Origin: Virgibacillus sp. NKC19-3
Lineage (GTDB): Bacteria; Bacillota; Bacilli; Bacillales; Amphibacillaceae
Assembly (NCBI RefSeq): GCF_019837165.1
Contig: NZ_JAGYHC010000001.1
Span: forward strand, 2,046,001 to 2,110,000
Reading direction: 5' to 3'
DNA length: 64,000 bases
Shown here: piece by piece, positions 36,726-45,630 of the stretch
Layout: each line of letters starts with the position of its first letter
Position numbering within the stretch: the first letter of the stretch is position 1
Program-made: the position numbers and the translations under genes
Notes under the pieces: generated by a model
What the model was told of the DNA's origin: nothing
Databases searched by the model: none
What the model saw: only the letters and a program-made list of their open reading frames with translations

Positions 36726-37698
36726 ATGCATAAGCCTTCTTTCTTAAGTGGTCAAAGGTATGAAATGTGCTTGTTGCATCGTCATCTACTCCCACTATTG
36801 TGTTTTCCAATCGTTCACCTTCTAACAGTTCAAGTATTGCTGCTCGTCTTTTCGTTGTTGCATGGATTTGAATAGGCAATAATTTTAATGCTGCCACTGC
36901 GATAAGTGATTGTTGCAAATCGGTTTGTTTTAATCCCATTTCCAGTAGACGATGGACTGTTCCTGTCGCGTTTTTAGCATGTAACGTACTTAGTACAAGA
37001 TGGCCAGTTAGCGAAGCATCAAAAGCAAACTGTGCTGTGGCTTCATCACGAATTTCCCCAATCATGATAATATCCGGGTCATGTCGGAGTGCAGCTTTTA
37101 ACCCGGTTTGATAGGTGATACCGGCTTTTTCGTTAATCTGTACCTGTAAAATATTATCCATTTCTTTTTCAATAGGGTCTTCCAATGTAATCGTTTGATA
37201 GGAGTTTTCATTTAGAGTCGTTTGTAAGAGAGAATACATGGTTGTAGTTTTCCCACTCCCAGTTGGACCAGTAAATAATACAATACCAGCCTGGGCCATA
37301 ATCCATTCCTTCAGTTTAGTTAATTGATTTGGAAAAAGAAAAAGTTGGTCAAGCGAAAGGTTTTCTTCCTGTGGAAGGATTCGAATGGCTAAGCTTTCCA
37401 ATAAATTGACGGGAAGTGTGGACAATCTTAGGGAATATGTTTGCTTGGATGCTTGATGCGTAATGGTGCCATTTTGTGGTTTTCTGATTTCACCAATATC
37501 CATTCCGGATGTGAATTTATAGTACGTTAATAACAATTGATACTGTGCACTTTCTAAATACTTATAAAAAATTCGTTTCCCGTGGATGCGAAAATAGACA
37601 TTGGTGTGATTTTGAAAAGGGTAAAAATGAATATCCGATGCTTGGACTTCGAAGGCTGCAGTAAGAAGTTCATTCGATATTGCTGCAGCAGGATTCAA
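36688..37698 (-). CDS. comGA: Competence traffic ATPase ComGA
   Basis: The GspE/PilB-type ATPase that powers pseudopilus assembly for transformation. The 336-residue product shows Walker A GPTGSGKTTT near residue 145, the Asp box (ITLEDPIEKE), Walker B (DPDIIMIGEIRDEATA) and the His box (TGHLVLSTLHA). It contains no cysteine, so it lacks the CxxC zinc pairs of long PilB/GspE enzymes. It starts with a TTG at 37698 after a very strong AAGGAGGTGA site. The AT-rich region upstream should carry the promoter; I could not place clear ComK boxes. Confidence 0.92.
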   Translation of the reverse strand: MNPAAAISNELLTAAFEVQASDIHFYPFQNHTNVYFRIHGKRIFYKYLESAQYQLLLTYYKFTSGMDIGEIRKPQNGTITHQASKQTYSLRLSTLPVNLLESLAIRILPQEENLSLDQLFLFPNQLTKLKEWIMAQAGIVLFTGPTGSGKTTTMYSLLQTTLNENSYQTITLEDPIEKEMDNILQVQINEKAGITYQTGLKAALRHDPDIIMIGEIRDEATAQFAFDASLTGHLVLSTLHAKNATGTVHRLLEMGLKQTDLQQSLIAVAALKLLPIQIHATTKRRAAILELLEGERLENTIVGVDDDATSTFHTFDHLRKKAYAYGYISEEIYKNS

Positions 37699-37855
37699 AA
37701 GCGTTCACCTCCTTTTTAATTTGCAACACTTACTATATTCGACGCATTTTGCTAAATTCCTTCTTTTTTTCAAAAGTTTTTCAAAAAATATAGAAGGTAT
37801 AAGTTTAATTGGTACTGTAAAAGCTAGGACTAGAAACTATTAAGAGGTGATAACC

Positions 37856-38035
37856 ATGTCCGGAAATGATTATGTAAAATTTATGACGGAACAAGTGGTC
37901 ACATATATTGATTTACCTGCTGAAGAAAGAAAAAAGCGCAGAGCAGAACAAAAAAAGCCCCCTGCAACTTACAGTAGTCGCTGGTTGGGGATTTTGCCAT
38001 TCGCGCTAAAAACAATTTGGAAAAAGGCTCAATAA
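37856..38035 (+). CDS. yqzE: YqzE-like small protein
   Basis: A 59-residue basic protein (MSGNDYVKFMTEQVVTYIDL, EERKKRRAEQKK, then WLGILPFALKTIWKK). It matches B. subtilis yqzE, a small gene near comG. Here it is transcribed divergently from comGA. The ATG at 37856 follows AAGAGGTGA; the GTG at 37847 is not used. Function is unknown. Its stop overlaps a terminator. Confidence 0.85.
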   Translation: MSGNDYVKFMTEQVVTYIDLPAEERKKRRAEQKKPPATYSSRWLGILPFALKTIWKKAQ

Positions 38036-38065
38036 CAGGTGCTTATGCGCAACACCTGTTATTTT
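38031..38065. terminator. Terminator between yqzE and yqhG
   Basis: An 11-bp stem, AATAACAGGTG (38031-38041) with CACCTGTTATT (38053-38063), is followed by T residues and lies between converging genes. Confidence 0.88.
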
Positions 38066-38066
38066 T

Positions 38067-38855
38067 CTATGCAAACGCATCCTCCGTAAGATAAAAAATA
38101 CCTCCATTAATTACTTCATAGGATATGTATGGTTCATAACGTTTTTTGATTTCAATCAATTCTTTTTGCTTTTGTTCTTGCATTGTTTCTGTTTGTTCTG
38201 TATAAAAATGATGTAGCATTTGTATTTCTTCATCTAATGCTTTCCATGATTCTTCGGCCCATTCATGTGTTTGATTTTCAATGTAATTATCAATGACCGA
38301 CTGGATGCGAAGATAACCGCTATTTATTTTAATAAGCGGTGAAATGGGGTAACAATAATCAGATATGGACATTTGAAGCGATACTTGCTGCATTATCTCC
38401 ATCATTTCTACTTTCATTATTCCGCTGACTAAATGCAATCCGAGTGAAAAAACTTCATCCTTTTTTTGCTTTCCAACATAGCTTACCTTTAAATTTATCA
38501 CCAACCAGGGGTAAAGCGGGGTATTTTGATTGGTTTTCACCTTTTGGAATAATTTAGTAACCTTTTCATTTTGTTTAAGCTGGTTAAGTATTTGTTGTAA
38601 CCGTGGGCTTCCGAAATGAATCCATTCCCCTTTTTCTTCTCGCTTTTCCGGGTTCGTGATGAGTGTAAGTTTCATTGGCTCACCGGCATACCCCGTGTTC
38701 TTCACATAATGCCAATAGAACGGACGATTCATTAACGCCCTATCCATTTCTTCTGTTAATTGTACTGTTAATACACCATCCTCATTAAAAATGAGTTCAC
38801 ACTGATTTGCGGTAAAATAATCTTGCAGGAATTCATGTAAATTAGTAATTGCCAT
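38067..38855 (-). CDS. yqhG: YqhG family protein
   Basis: A 262-residue soluble protein of unknown function in the family of B. subtilis YqhG. It starts NLHEFLQDYFTANQCE, contains MNRPFYWHYVKNTG and HFGSPRLQQIL, and ends with an acidic coiled-coil-like segment. No catalytic motif is visible. It follows yqhH by 14 bases on the same strand, so the two form an operon as in B. subtilis; the partnership with a SWI/SNF-type ATPase suggests a nucleic-acid-related accessory role, which is inference. Confidence 0.85.
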   Translation of the reverse strand: MAITNLHEFLQDYFTANQCELIFNEDGVLTVQLTEEMDRALMNRPFYWHYVKNTGYAGEPMKLTLITNPEKREEKGEWIHFGSPRLQQILNQLKQNEKVTKLFQKVKTNQNTPLYPWLVINLKVSYVGKQKKDEVFSLGLHLVSGIMKVEMMEIMQQVSLQMSISDYCYPISPLIKINSGYLRIQSVIDNYIENQTHEWAEESWKALDEEIQMLHHFYTEQTETMQEQKQKELIEIKKRYEPYISYEVINGGIFYLTEDAFA

Positions 38856-38869
38856 AGGAACGCTCCTTA

Positions 38870-40504
38870 TTATCTCGCGTTATCACGAGTATGTTTAATA
38901 ATAGATGAGAGATTGTCCAATTTAATTTTAGCTTCACCTGTTGATGTAGATGTTGCATAAATATTTTCAATTTCCGTTTCCATATCTGTTATATCAAGCT
39001 CAGCTAAAATATCATCCAGATGACCAATAACTTGCTCAAAAAGGTTGATTTTTTCATATAGCAAGTTCATAATATGTTCTTCGATTGTATCCTTGATTGC
39101 AAAATTATATACATGGACATCTTTTTCCTGACCGTAACGATGGATGCGTCCAATACGTTGTTCTAATCGCATCGGATTCCAAGGTAGGTCATAATTAATC
39201 ATATGATTACAAAATTGCAGATTTATACCCTCACCGCCTGCCTCTGTAGCAATTAAAACCTGTGCATGATCTCTGAAAAGTTGCCGCATCCAGTCCTTTT
39301 TCCCTTTTTTGAAACCACCTCTAAAAGGAACAGAAGAAATTCCCTCTTGTTGCAGGTACCATTGCAGGTAATATTGGGTAGCCCGGTACTCGGTAAAAAT
39401 AATTACTTTTTCATCCCCAATTGCTTTCAGTAATTCAACCACTTTTTCTGCTTTTATATGGTGAGGTAATTGTTCAATTTTTGACAGTACCGACTGAATT
39501 GAATCTTTATTATCTCCTTCCATTGCTAATTTTTGAAGGGATAAATAACAAGCCTCACGTGACGAGCATAATTCTCGTAAAAAAGTAATCTTGGAAAAAG
39601 AGGAAAAAGGCATTGTTATATGATTAAGTTCCTCGTAAACCTCCATCTGTTCCGGTGCAAAATCAACCCAAACCGTTTCAATATTACGATTGGTATTATT
39701 CAATGTTGTATCTTGTCTGGTGTTACGAATCATTACTTTTTGGATTAGTTGCTTCAAATATATGTCCTGTTTGATTTTCTTGCGATCCTTTCCGTATTGG
39801 TTGAGAAATGAATCGTAATTACCCAAATGACCTGGCCTTAATATCGAAACCAGGTTAAATATTTCAACAAGTCGATTTTGAACAGGAGTTGCTGTTAGTA
39901 ATAAACAGTATTTCTTCTTTAACAAACGAACAAAGGAATAGTTTTTTGTTTTATGATTTTTTAACTTATGGGCTTCATCAATCAATATAAAGTCATAGTC
40001 GATATCCAATATATTTTCACGATGCGGGGAACGCTTTGCCGTATCCATCGATGAAATAATAACATCAAACTGATCCCAGGAATAATTTTTTCTGTGGGCA
40101 ACCGCTGGGATATAAAATTTTTCATTTAGTTCCTTCACCCACTGGTTTACGAGAGAGGCTGGAACGAGGATAAGGGCTTTTTTCACTAAGCCTCTAACCA
40201 TGTATTCTTTTAATATGAGACCCGCTTCAATGGTTTTGCCGAGGCCAACTTCATCAGCTAATATAGCACGGCCGTTCATGTTTTCGATTGCTTGCTTTGC
40301 TGTTTCAATTTGATGACCTAAAAATTCAACATGTGGTAGATATTCCAATGCGCGTAATCCGGAAAATGCAGGCGCAATTTTCGTAAGCTCAGCTTGATAA
40401 GCCATAGAAAAAAGATCCCATGATGAAAACTTGCCTTCCTTCTCAAAACTGGATTGCAGCTGATCAATGAATGTTGAATCTTTTTGTAAGTGAATAGACG
40501 TCAT
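38870..40504 (-). CDS. yqhH: SNF2-family DEAD/H helicase YqhH
   Basis: A 544-residue Swi2/Snf2-type ATPase. Motif I is ADEVGLGKTIEAG near residue 98, Ia LVPASLVNQW, II DEAH, III LTATPVQN; then motif V ATEAGGEGINLQ and VI RIGRIHRYGQ in the second RecA fold. Related to RapA/HepA proteins that recycle RNA polymerase or remodel protein-DNA complexes; the true substrate of YqhH is not known. It is the first gene of the yqhH-yqhG pair and is divergent from the glycine riboswitch and gcvT. Confidence 0.92.
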   Translation of the reverse strand: MTSIHLQKDSTFIDQLQSSFEKEGKFSSWDLFSMAYQAELTKIAPAFSGLRALEYLPHVEFLGHQIETAKQAIENMNGRAILADEVGLGKTIEAGLILKEYMVRGLVKKALILVPASLVNQWVKELNEKFYIPAVAHRKNYSWDQFDVIISSMDTAKRSPHRENILDIDYDFILIDEAHKLKNHKTKNYSFVRLLKKKYCLLLTATPVQNRLVEIFNLVSILRPGHLGNYDSFLNQYGKDRKKIKQDIYLKQLIQKVMIRNTRQDTTLNNTNRNIETVWVDFAPEQMEVYEELNHITMPFSSFSKITFLRELCSSREACYLSLQKLAMEGDNKDSIQSVLSKIEQLPHHIKAEKVVELLKAIGDEKVIIFTEYRATQYYLQWYLQQEGISSVPFRGGFKKGKKDWMRQLFRDHAQVLIATEAGGEGINLQFCNHMINYDLPWNPMRLEQRIGRIHRYGQEKDVHVYNFAIKDTIEEHIMNLLYEKINLFEQVIGHLDDILAELDITDMETEIENIYATSTSTGEAKIKLDNLSSIIKHTRDNAR

Positions 40505-40656
40505 ATGATACTTCCTTTTTTAATGGATTAAAATGAAATTAAAATATATTCTATATATTCTCCAGCAGTTATATGCTATAATGAAGTTAGATTTTTCACG
40601 TGATGCTTGTAATAGTATAACCAAATAAGCCATTTTCATAAAAGCGAATGAATACA

Positions 40657-40894
40657 AGGGGAGAGTTTACGTATAACGTAACGCCGAAGGAGCAAGCATT
40701 CCGCGAATCTCTCAGGCAAACAGACTCTTGTAGGACGCACCTCTGGAGAGTGTTTACGAACGAGTAGACCACCCACGAAGCAAGTATCTATGCGAAAATG
40801 CCGAATTTTCCTGTATAGATATGCAACTTTCTGGTATGAAGACAGAGATTTCCTGGTATCTGGTATCAGTGAAATCTCTGTTTTTGTGTTTTTT
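40657..40894 (+). promoter_or_regulatory. Glycine riboswitch (tandem, second aptamer divergent) with terminator
   Basis: Aptamer 1 is canonical: AGGGGAGAG, CGCCGAAGGAGCAA, TCTCAGGCAAACAGA and GGACGCACCTCTGGAGAG. A linker GAACGAGTAGACC leads to a second, degenerate aptamer (CACGAAGCAA in place of CCGAAGGxGCAA; CTTTCTGG in place of CTCTCAGG), which keeps a strong internal stem (GTATCTAT with ATAGATAT) and GACAGAG. A terminator follows: 40842-40852 with 40871-40881, then T residues. Glycine binding should prevent termination and turn on the glycine cleavage genes. Confidence 0.92.
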
Positions 40895-40922
40895 AGAATA
40901 AATATAAAAAGGAGTGGATGGG

Positions 40923-42036
40923 TTGAGTGAGTTAAAACGAACACCGTTATTTCCGGAGTATGAAAAATTGGGGGCAAAAACAGTCGATTTCGGTGGCTGG
41001 GATCTTCCAATACAATTCTCAGGTATTAAACATGAACATGAGACCACAAGAAACAAAGCGGGTTTATTTGATGTTTCACATATGGGGGAAATTACTGTAA
41101 AGGGTCAGAAAAGTTTGGAATTCCTGCAAAAGATGACAACAAACGATGTATCAAAACTAACCCCAGAACGTGCTCAATACACGTTCATGTGCTATGAAAA
41201 CGGTGGTACTGTTGATGACTTTATCATTTATATGTTGGAAGAAAATGATTATTTATTGGTAGTGAATGCAGCTAATACAGAAAAAGACTTCGATTGGCTA
41301 AAGGAAAACAATGACTATAGCGGAGAAGATGTAAGCATTGCCAATGTATCAAATAATTATGCGCAATTAGCCGTACAAGGTCCCGAAGCACAAAAAACTG
41401 CAAAAGGTAACGAATACAGATTTATGTGAAATTAAGTTCTTCCGTTTTTATAGTGATGTTTATTTCACGTCCATTGATGTACCTGCCATTGTGTCACGCA
41501 CAGGTTATACAGGGGAAGACGGATTTGAAATTTATATTGATAAATCATATGGAAGCGATTTATGGAGGTTAATATTGGAAGCTGGAGAACATGAAGGAGT
41601 GGAACCTATTGGATTAGGTGCAAGAGACACCTTACGTTTTGAAGCAAATTTAGCACTTTATGGACAGGAGCTTTCCAAAGATATAACACCAGTTGAAGCT
41701 GGGTTGAAATTTGCTGTAAAGGTTCATAAAGAAGCGGACTTTATTGGAAAGAAAAAATTAAAGCAGCAGATTGAGTATGGACCAGCGAGAAAACTTGTTG
41801 GGATTGAAATGATTGATAAAGGAATCCCTCGTCATGGATATGGGGTATATAGTGGGGAGGAGGAAATCGGGTTTATTACTTCCGGTACACAATCCCCAAC
41901 ATTGAATAAAAATATCGGATTAGCTTTAGTGAAAGCAGAATTTGCGATAGAAAACACAGAATTATATGTTCAAGTTCGAAAACGTAAGTTAAAAGCGACA
42001 GTTGTAAAAACACCATTTTACCAGCGAGCGAAATAG
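40923..42036 (+). CDS. gcvT: Glycine cleavage T-protein (aminomethyltransferase), frame lesion
   Basis: GcvT transfers the aminomethyl carbon of glycine to tetrahydrofolate, releasing ammonia. Features: [49 protein letters not shown] and [11 protein letters not shown]. The frame breaks near the A6 at 41392-41397. Two extra A restore [20 protein letters not shown], matching family spacing better than a one-base insertion error further on, and give 371 residues. A TTG at 40923 fits the AGGAG site and family N-terminus. First gene of the riboswitch-controlled operon. Confidence 0.88.
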
Positions 42037-42049
42037 GGAGGGATTAGTA

Positions 42050-43399
42050 ATGGAATTTCGTTATTTACCGATGACAGAAGCGGATAAGAAAGAGATGTTA
42101 GATACAATTGGGTTAGAGTCAACGGATGATTTATTTTCTGATATTCCGAGTAACGTGCGTTTTAAAAGAGAACTTAATCTCAAACAACCTGCAAATGAAG
42201 CACAATTAAAGAAGGAATTAACCGTAATGGCAAATAAAAATGCAAACGTAGCATCGTATAGTTCCTTTTTAGGTGCGGGGGTTTATGATCATTTTATTCC
42301 ATCTGTCGTAGATCATGTTATATCAAGGTCAGAATTTTATACTGCGTATACACCTTATCAGCCGGAAATATCTCAAGGCGAACTTCAGGCGATCTTTGAG
42401 TTCCAAACGATGATTACGGAATTAACAGGTATGGACGTCGCAAACTCATCGATGTATGACGGAGGAACCGCACTTGCTGAAGGGGTAACTCTGAGCGCGG
42501 CACAAACGAAGAAGAAAAAAATTCTCGTCTCCAAGGCCGTCCATCCTGAATCAAGGGAAGTTATTAACACCTATGCTAAAGGACCTAATCTAGAAATTAT
42601 AGAAATTGATTACCGTAATGGGCTTACTGACTTAGATCAGCTTTCAAGAGAATTAGATGAAAATACAGCAAGTGTTGTACTACAATATCCAAACTTTTTT
42701 GGACAAATTGAACCACTCGAGAAGATCAATGAATTAATCAGACAACAAAAGAAAACCATGTTTATTGTTTCCAGTAATCCGTTGTCGTTAGGTTATTTGA
42801 CGCCACCGGGGGAATTTGGTGCTGATATTGTTGTCGGGGATACGCAAGTATTTGGAATACCGGCACAGTTTGGTGGCCCGCACTGTGGATATTTTGCAAC
42901 AACCAGTAAATTAATGCGCAAAGTTCCCGGTCGCTTGGTTGGACAAACAAAGGATGAAGATGGTATGCGCGGTTTTGTATTAACATTACAGGCAAGAGAA
43001 CAGCATATTAGAAGGGATAAAGCCACATCCAATATTTGTTCAAATCAAGCATTAAATGCATTAGCAAGCTCTGTTGCGATGAGTTCCATCGGGAAGCATG
43101 GATTGAAAAAAATGGCGAAATTAAACATGCAAAAAGCTCGCTATGCAAAACAAAAGCTGGAACAATCCAATATTTCTGTCGTTACGGAAGGGGCTTTCTT
43201 CAATGAATTAGTTGTGAAACTAGTTGATTCGGTAAGTGAAATTAATTCAAAACTACTGCATAAAGGGATTATTGGTGGTTATGATCTTGGACAGGCGTAT
43301 CCGGAACTTGAAGGCCATATGCTAATTGCTGTAACTGAAAATCGCACAAAAGAAGAGATTGATACTTTTGTTAAAGAACTGGGGGATATCAATGGCTAA
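42050..43399 (+). CDS. gcvPA: Glycine dehydrogenase (decarboxylating) subunit 1
   Basis: One half of the split P-protein, which decarboxylates glycine with PLP and loads aminomethyl onto the H-protein lipoyl arm. The 449-residue product starts [20 protein letters not shown] and contains [30 protein letters not shown] and GGPHCGYFA. This subunit carries the fold but not the PLP lysine. It follows gcvT by 13 bases and overlaps gcvPB by 8 bases. Confidence 0.96.
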   Translation: MEFRYLPMTEADKKEMLDTIGLESTDDLFSDIPSNVRFKRELNLKQPANEAQLKKELTVMANKNANVASYSSFLGAGVYDHFIPSVVDHVISRSEFYTAYTPYQPEISQGELQAIFEFQTMITELTGMDVANSSMYDGGTALAEGVTLSAAQTKKKKILVSKAVHPESREVINTYAKGPNLEIIEIDYRNGLTDLDQLSRELDENTASVVLQYPNFFGQIEPLEKINELIRQQKKTMFIVSSNPLSLGYLTPPGEFGADIVVGDTQVFGIPAQFGGPHCGYFATTSKLMRKVPGRLVGQTKDEDGMRGFVLTLQAREQHIRRDKATSNICSNQALNALASSVAMSSIGKHGLKKMAKLNMQKARYAKQKLEQSNISVVTEGAFFNELVVKLVDSVSEINSKLLHKGIIGGYDLGQAYPELEGHMLIAVTENRTKEEIDTFVKELGDING

Positions 43400-44849
43400 T
43401 AATGATTTTCCATTAATTTTTGAACGTAGTAAAGAAGGAAGAACGAGTTATAGTTTACCGGAAATGGATGTTCCTGAAGTAGAATTGGATGAGGAATTGG
43501 AAAGCTCTTATATTCGCGAATCTGCTCCTAATTTACCTGAAGTGAGCGAGTTGGATATTATCCGACATTATACAGGTCTTTCCAATCGGAATTATGGGGT
43601 GGATTCAGGTTTTTATCCACTCGGATCTTGTACGATGAAATACAATCCGAAAATAAACGAGGATGTTGCACGTTTGGACGGATTCAATCATATTCATCCA
43701 CATCAAAATACCGAGAGCGTCCAGGGTGCAATGGAAATGATGTATGAATTGCAAGCCTCATTACGGGAAATTACCGGAATGCATGAAGTATCACTTCAGT
43801 CTGCAGCAGGAGCCCAAGGCGAATGGACCTCCCTAATGATGATTCGTGCATTTCATGAAGCAAATGGTGATTTTAATCGTACAAAAGTCATTGTTCCTGA
43901 TTCTGCACATGGAACGAATCCTTCCTCAGCGGCTGTTGCCGGATTTGATGCAGTTACCGTTAAAACGAATGATCATGGTTTAGTTGATATAGAAGATTTA
44001 AAAGGTCTGGTCGGAAAAGATACAGCAGCATTAATGTTAACCAATCCGAACACATTAGGTTTATTTGAAACTGAAATTAAAGAGATGGCAGAAATCATTC
44101 ATGGTGTGGGCGGAAAATTATATTATGATGGAGCTAACTTGAATGCCATTATGGGCTATGCAAGACCAGCAGATATGGGATTTGATGCAGTGCACGTAAA
44201 CCTACACAAAACATTTACAGGCCCACACGGTGGCGGAGGTCCTGGATCTGGACCGGTAGGTGTATCCCAAGAACTCGAGCCATTTTTACCAAAGCCAATA
44301 CTGGTTAAAAATGAAAACAAATACGATTTTGACTATGATAGGCCAAATTCGATTGGCAGAATAAAACCTTATTACGGAAATTTTGGAATTAATCTTCGTG
44401 CCTATACGTATATCCGTACAATGGGGGCAGAAGGACTTAAGAAAGTTAGTGAATATGCTGTATTAAATGCAAATTACATGATGCGTAAACTTGGAAAAGC
44501 ATATGACCTCCCATACCAGCAACACTGCAAACATGAATTTGTTTTATCAGGAAAAAAACAGAAGAAATTGGGTGTTCGAACGCTGGATGTGGCCAAGCGA
44601 TTGCTTGATTATGGTTATCATCCACCAACGATATACTTCCCGTTAAATGTGGAAGAAGCAATGATGGTTGAGCCAACAGAAACAGAATCCAAGGAGACAT
44701 TGGACGGGTTTATAGATTCCATGCTGTCTATTGCTGAAGAGACAGAAAATAACCCTGAATTAGTTCAAGAAGCTCCGCATCATACAATTGTTAAACGCAT
44801 GGATGAAACAACGGCAGCAAGAAAGCCAATTTTAAGTTATACGAAATAA
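43392..44849 (+). CDS. gcvPB: Glycine dehydrogenase (decarboxylating) subunit 2
   Basis: The other half of P-protein, carrying the PLP site in [18 protein letters not shown] (the lysine of LHKTF). Also visible: [37 protein letters not shown] and HEFVLSG. 485 residues. The ATG at 43392 ([11 protein letters not shown]) lies within the end of gcvPA after TGGGGGA. The H-protein gene (gcvH) is not in the window. A strong bidirectional terminator follows. Confidence 0.96.
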   Translation: MANNDFPLIFERSKEGRTSYSLPEMDVPEVELDEELESSYIRESAPNLPEVSELDIIRHYTGLSNRNYGVDSGFYPLGSCTMKYNPKINEDVARLDGFNHIHPHQNTESVQGAMEMMYELQASLREITGMHEVSLQSAAGAQGEWTSLMMIRAFHEANGDFNRTKVIVPDSAHGTNPSSAAVAGFDAVTVKTNDHGLVDIEDLKGLVGKDTAALMLTNPNTLGLFETEIKEMAEIIHGVGGKLYYDGANLNAIMGYARPADMGFDAVHVNLHKTFTGPHGGGGPGSGPVGVSQELEPFLPKPILVKNENKYDFDYDRPNSIGRIKPYYGNFGINLRAYTYIRTMGAEGLKKVSEYAVLNANYMMRKLGKAYDLPYQQHCKHEFVLSGKKQKKLGVRTLDVAKRLLDYGYHPPTIYFPLNVEEAMMVEPTETESKETLDGFIDSMLSIAEETENNPELVQEAPHHTIVKRMDETTAARKPILSYTK

Positions 44850-44897
44850 GAAAAAGGCTCAAGGTTAAAGATACCTTGAGCCTTTTTCTTATTTCGT
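44844..44897. terminator. Bidirectional terminator between gcvPB and yqhL
   Basis: A very long, nearly perfect stem (GAAATAAGAAAAAGGCTCAAGGT with its complement, about 23 bp, given here by position 44844-44866 with 44873-44897) overlaps the ends of both converging genes. Confidence 0.92.
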
Positions 44898-45260
44898 CTT
44901 AATTTTACCAGTCCATTTTTTGAATCCGCCTTTTAATTGGCTAATATCTTGGTAGCCTTTCTTGCGTAGGAGTTGTGCAGCTCGTGCAGAGCGTGAACCA
45001 CTTTGGCAATAAAGGTATACCGGTTTATCTTTTCGGATTTCTACTAATCGCTGTTTCATTTGTGTTACCGGAATATTTCTAGCACCCAGAATATGTCCTT
45101 TATCAAATTCTTGGGGCTCTCTTACATCTATAAGTTGCGCTTTTCGATAACCTTCACGAAATTGGTCCTGTGTTAAAACCTTTAAAAAATTACGTTGTCT
45201 GAAATAACGAAACACACCAAACGCAATCAGAGCAACAATTGCTATTACTAAAAACTCCAT
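44889..45260 (-). CDS. yqhL: Membrane-anchored rhodanese-like protein YqhL
   Basis: A 123-residue protein: one N-terminal membrane segment (residues 2-18) and a rhodanese domain (LIDVREPQEFDKGHILGARN as LIDVREPQEF then GHILGARNIP). The active-site loop YCQSGSRS has the catalytic cysteine near residue 85. Likely a sulfur-transfer protein. It sits between the gcv operon and nrdJ; in B. subtilis it lies next to the gcv genes and lipM. Confidence 0.9.
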   Translation of the reverse strand: MEFLVIAIVALIAFGVFRYFRQRNFLKVLTQDQFREGYRKAQLIDVREPQEFDKGHILGARNIPVTQMKQRLVEIRKDKPVYLYCQSGSRSARAAQLLRKKGYQDISQLKGGFKKWTGKIKTK

Positions 45261-45497
45261 TGTATTTCCCCGTATTTCACATTTGTACTACTACTATTAT
45301 AGGGTGTTTAGGCTATTTTTTCAAAGTTTTTTCTTGCCATTAGGACAAAACTTCGTATTTATACGTATTGTCTTTTTTTGCAGTAAAGAAGTGTAAAAGG
45401 AGATATATGTAAAGCTCGAAATTGTTGATAGTTAGTATAAAAGCTATAAAAGCTTGAAAATCTTTTATTTACTATTGAAAATTTCGTTTGTTTGTTA

Positions 45498-45571
45498 TTG
45501 ACAAATTATACTTTATTTGCTTTGAACACAATATATAGTGTTTTTTATCTTTTACTATCAATATATTGTTT
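45498..45571 (+). promoter_or_regulatory. nrdJ promoter with two NrdR boxes
   Basis: ACACAATATATAGTGT at 45526-45541 fits the NrdR box consensus. A weaker box, TATCAATATATTGTTT, is at 45556-45571, 30 bases downstream, close to the usual three-helical-turn spacing. Candidate promoter: TTGAAC at 45523-45528 and TATCTT at 45546-45551 with a 17-base spacer, so box 1 lies between and partly over the elements and box 2 covers the start region. A TTGACA at 45498 lacks a good -10 partner. The rest of 45261-45630 holds no gene. Confidence 0.75.
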
Positions 45572-45630
45572 AAAATGAATGATCTGTGGTATCGTGTAAT
45601 TATAAAACTTAATAGTAAAGGGGCGATAAC

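Noticed and set aside
37699-37855. ComK boxes upstream of comGA
   Set aside because: The region is rich in A and T runs, but I could not find two clear AAAA-N5-TTTT boxes at accepted spacing.
41427-41429. In-frame TGA in gcvT as selenocysteine
   Set aside because: The TGA lies after the frame lesion; once repaired the codon is no longer in frame, and there is no SECIS-like structure.
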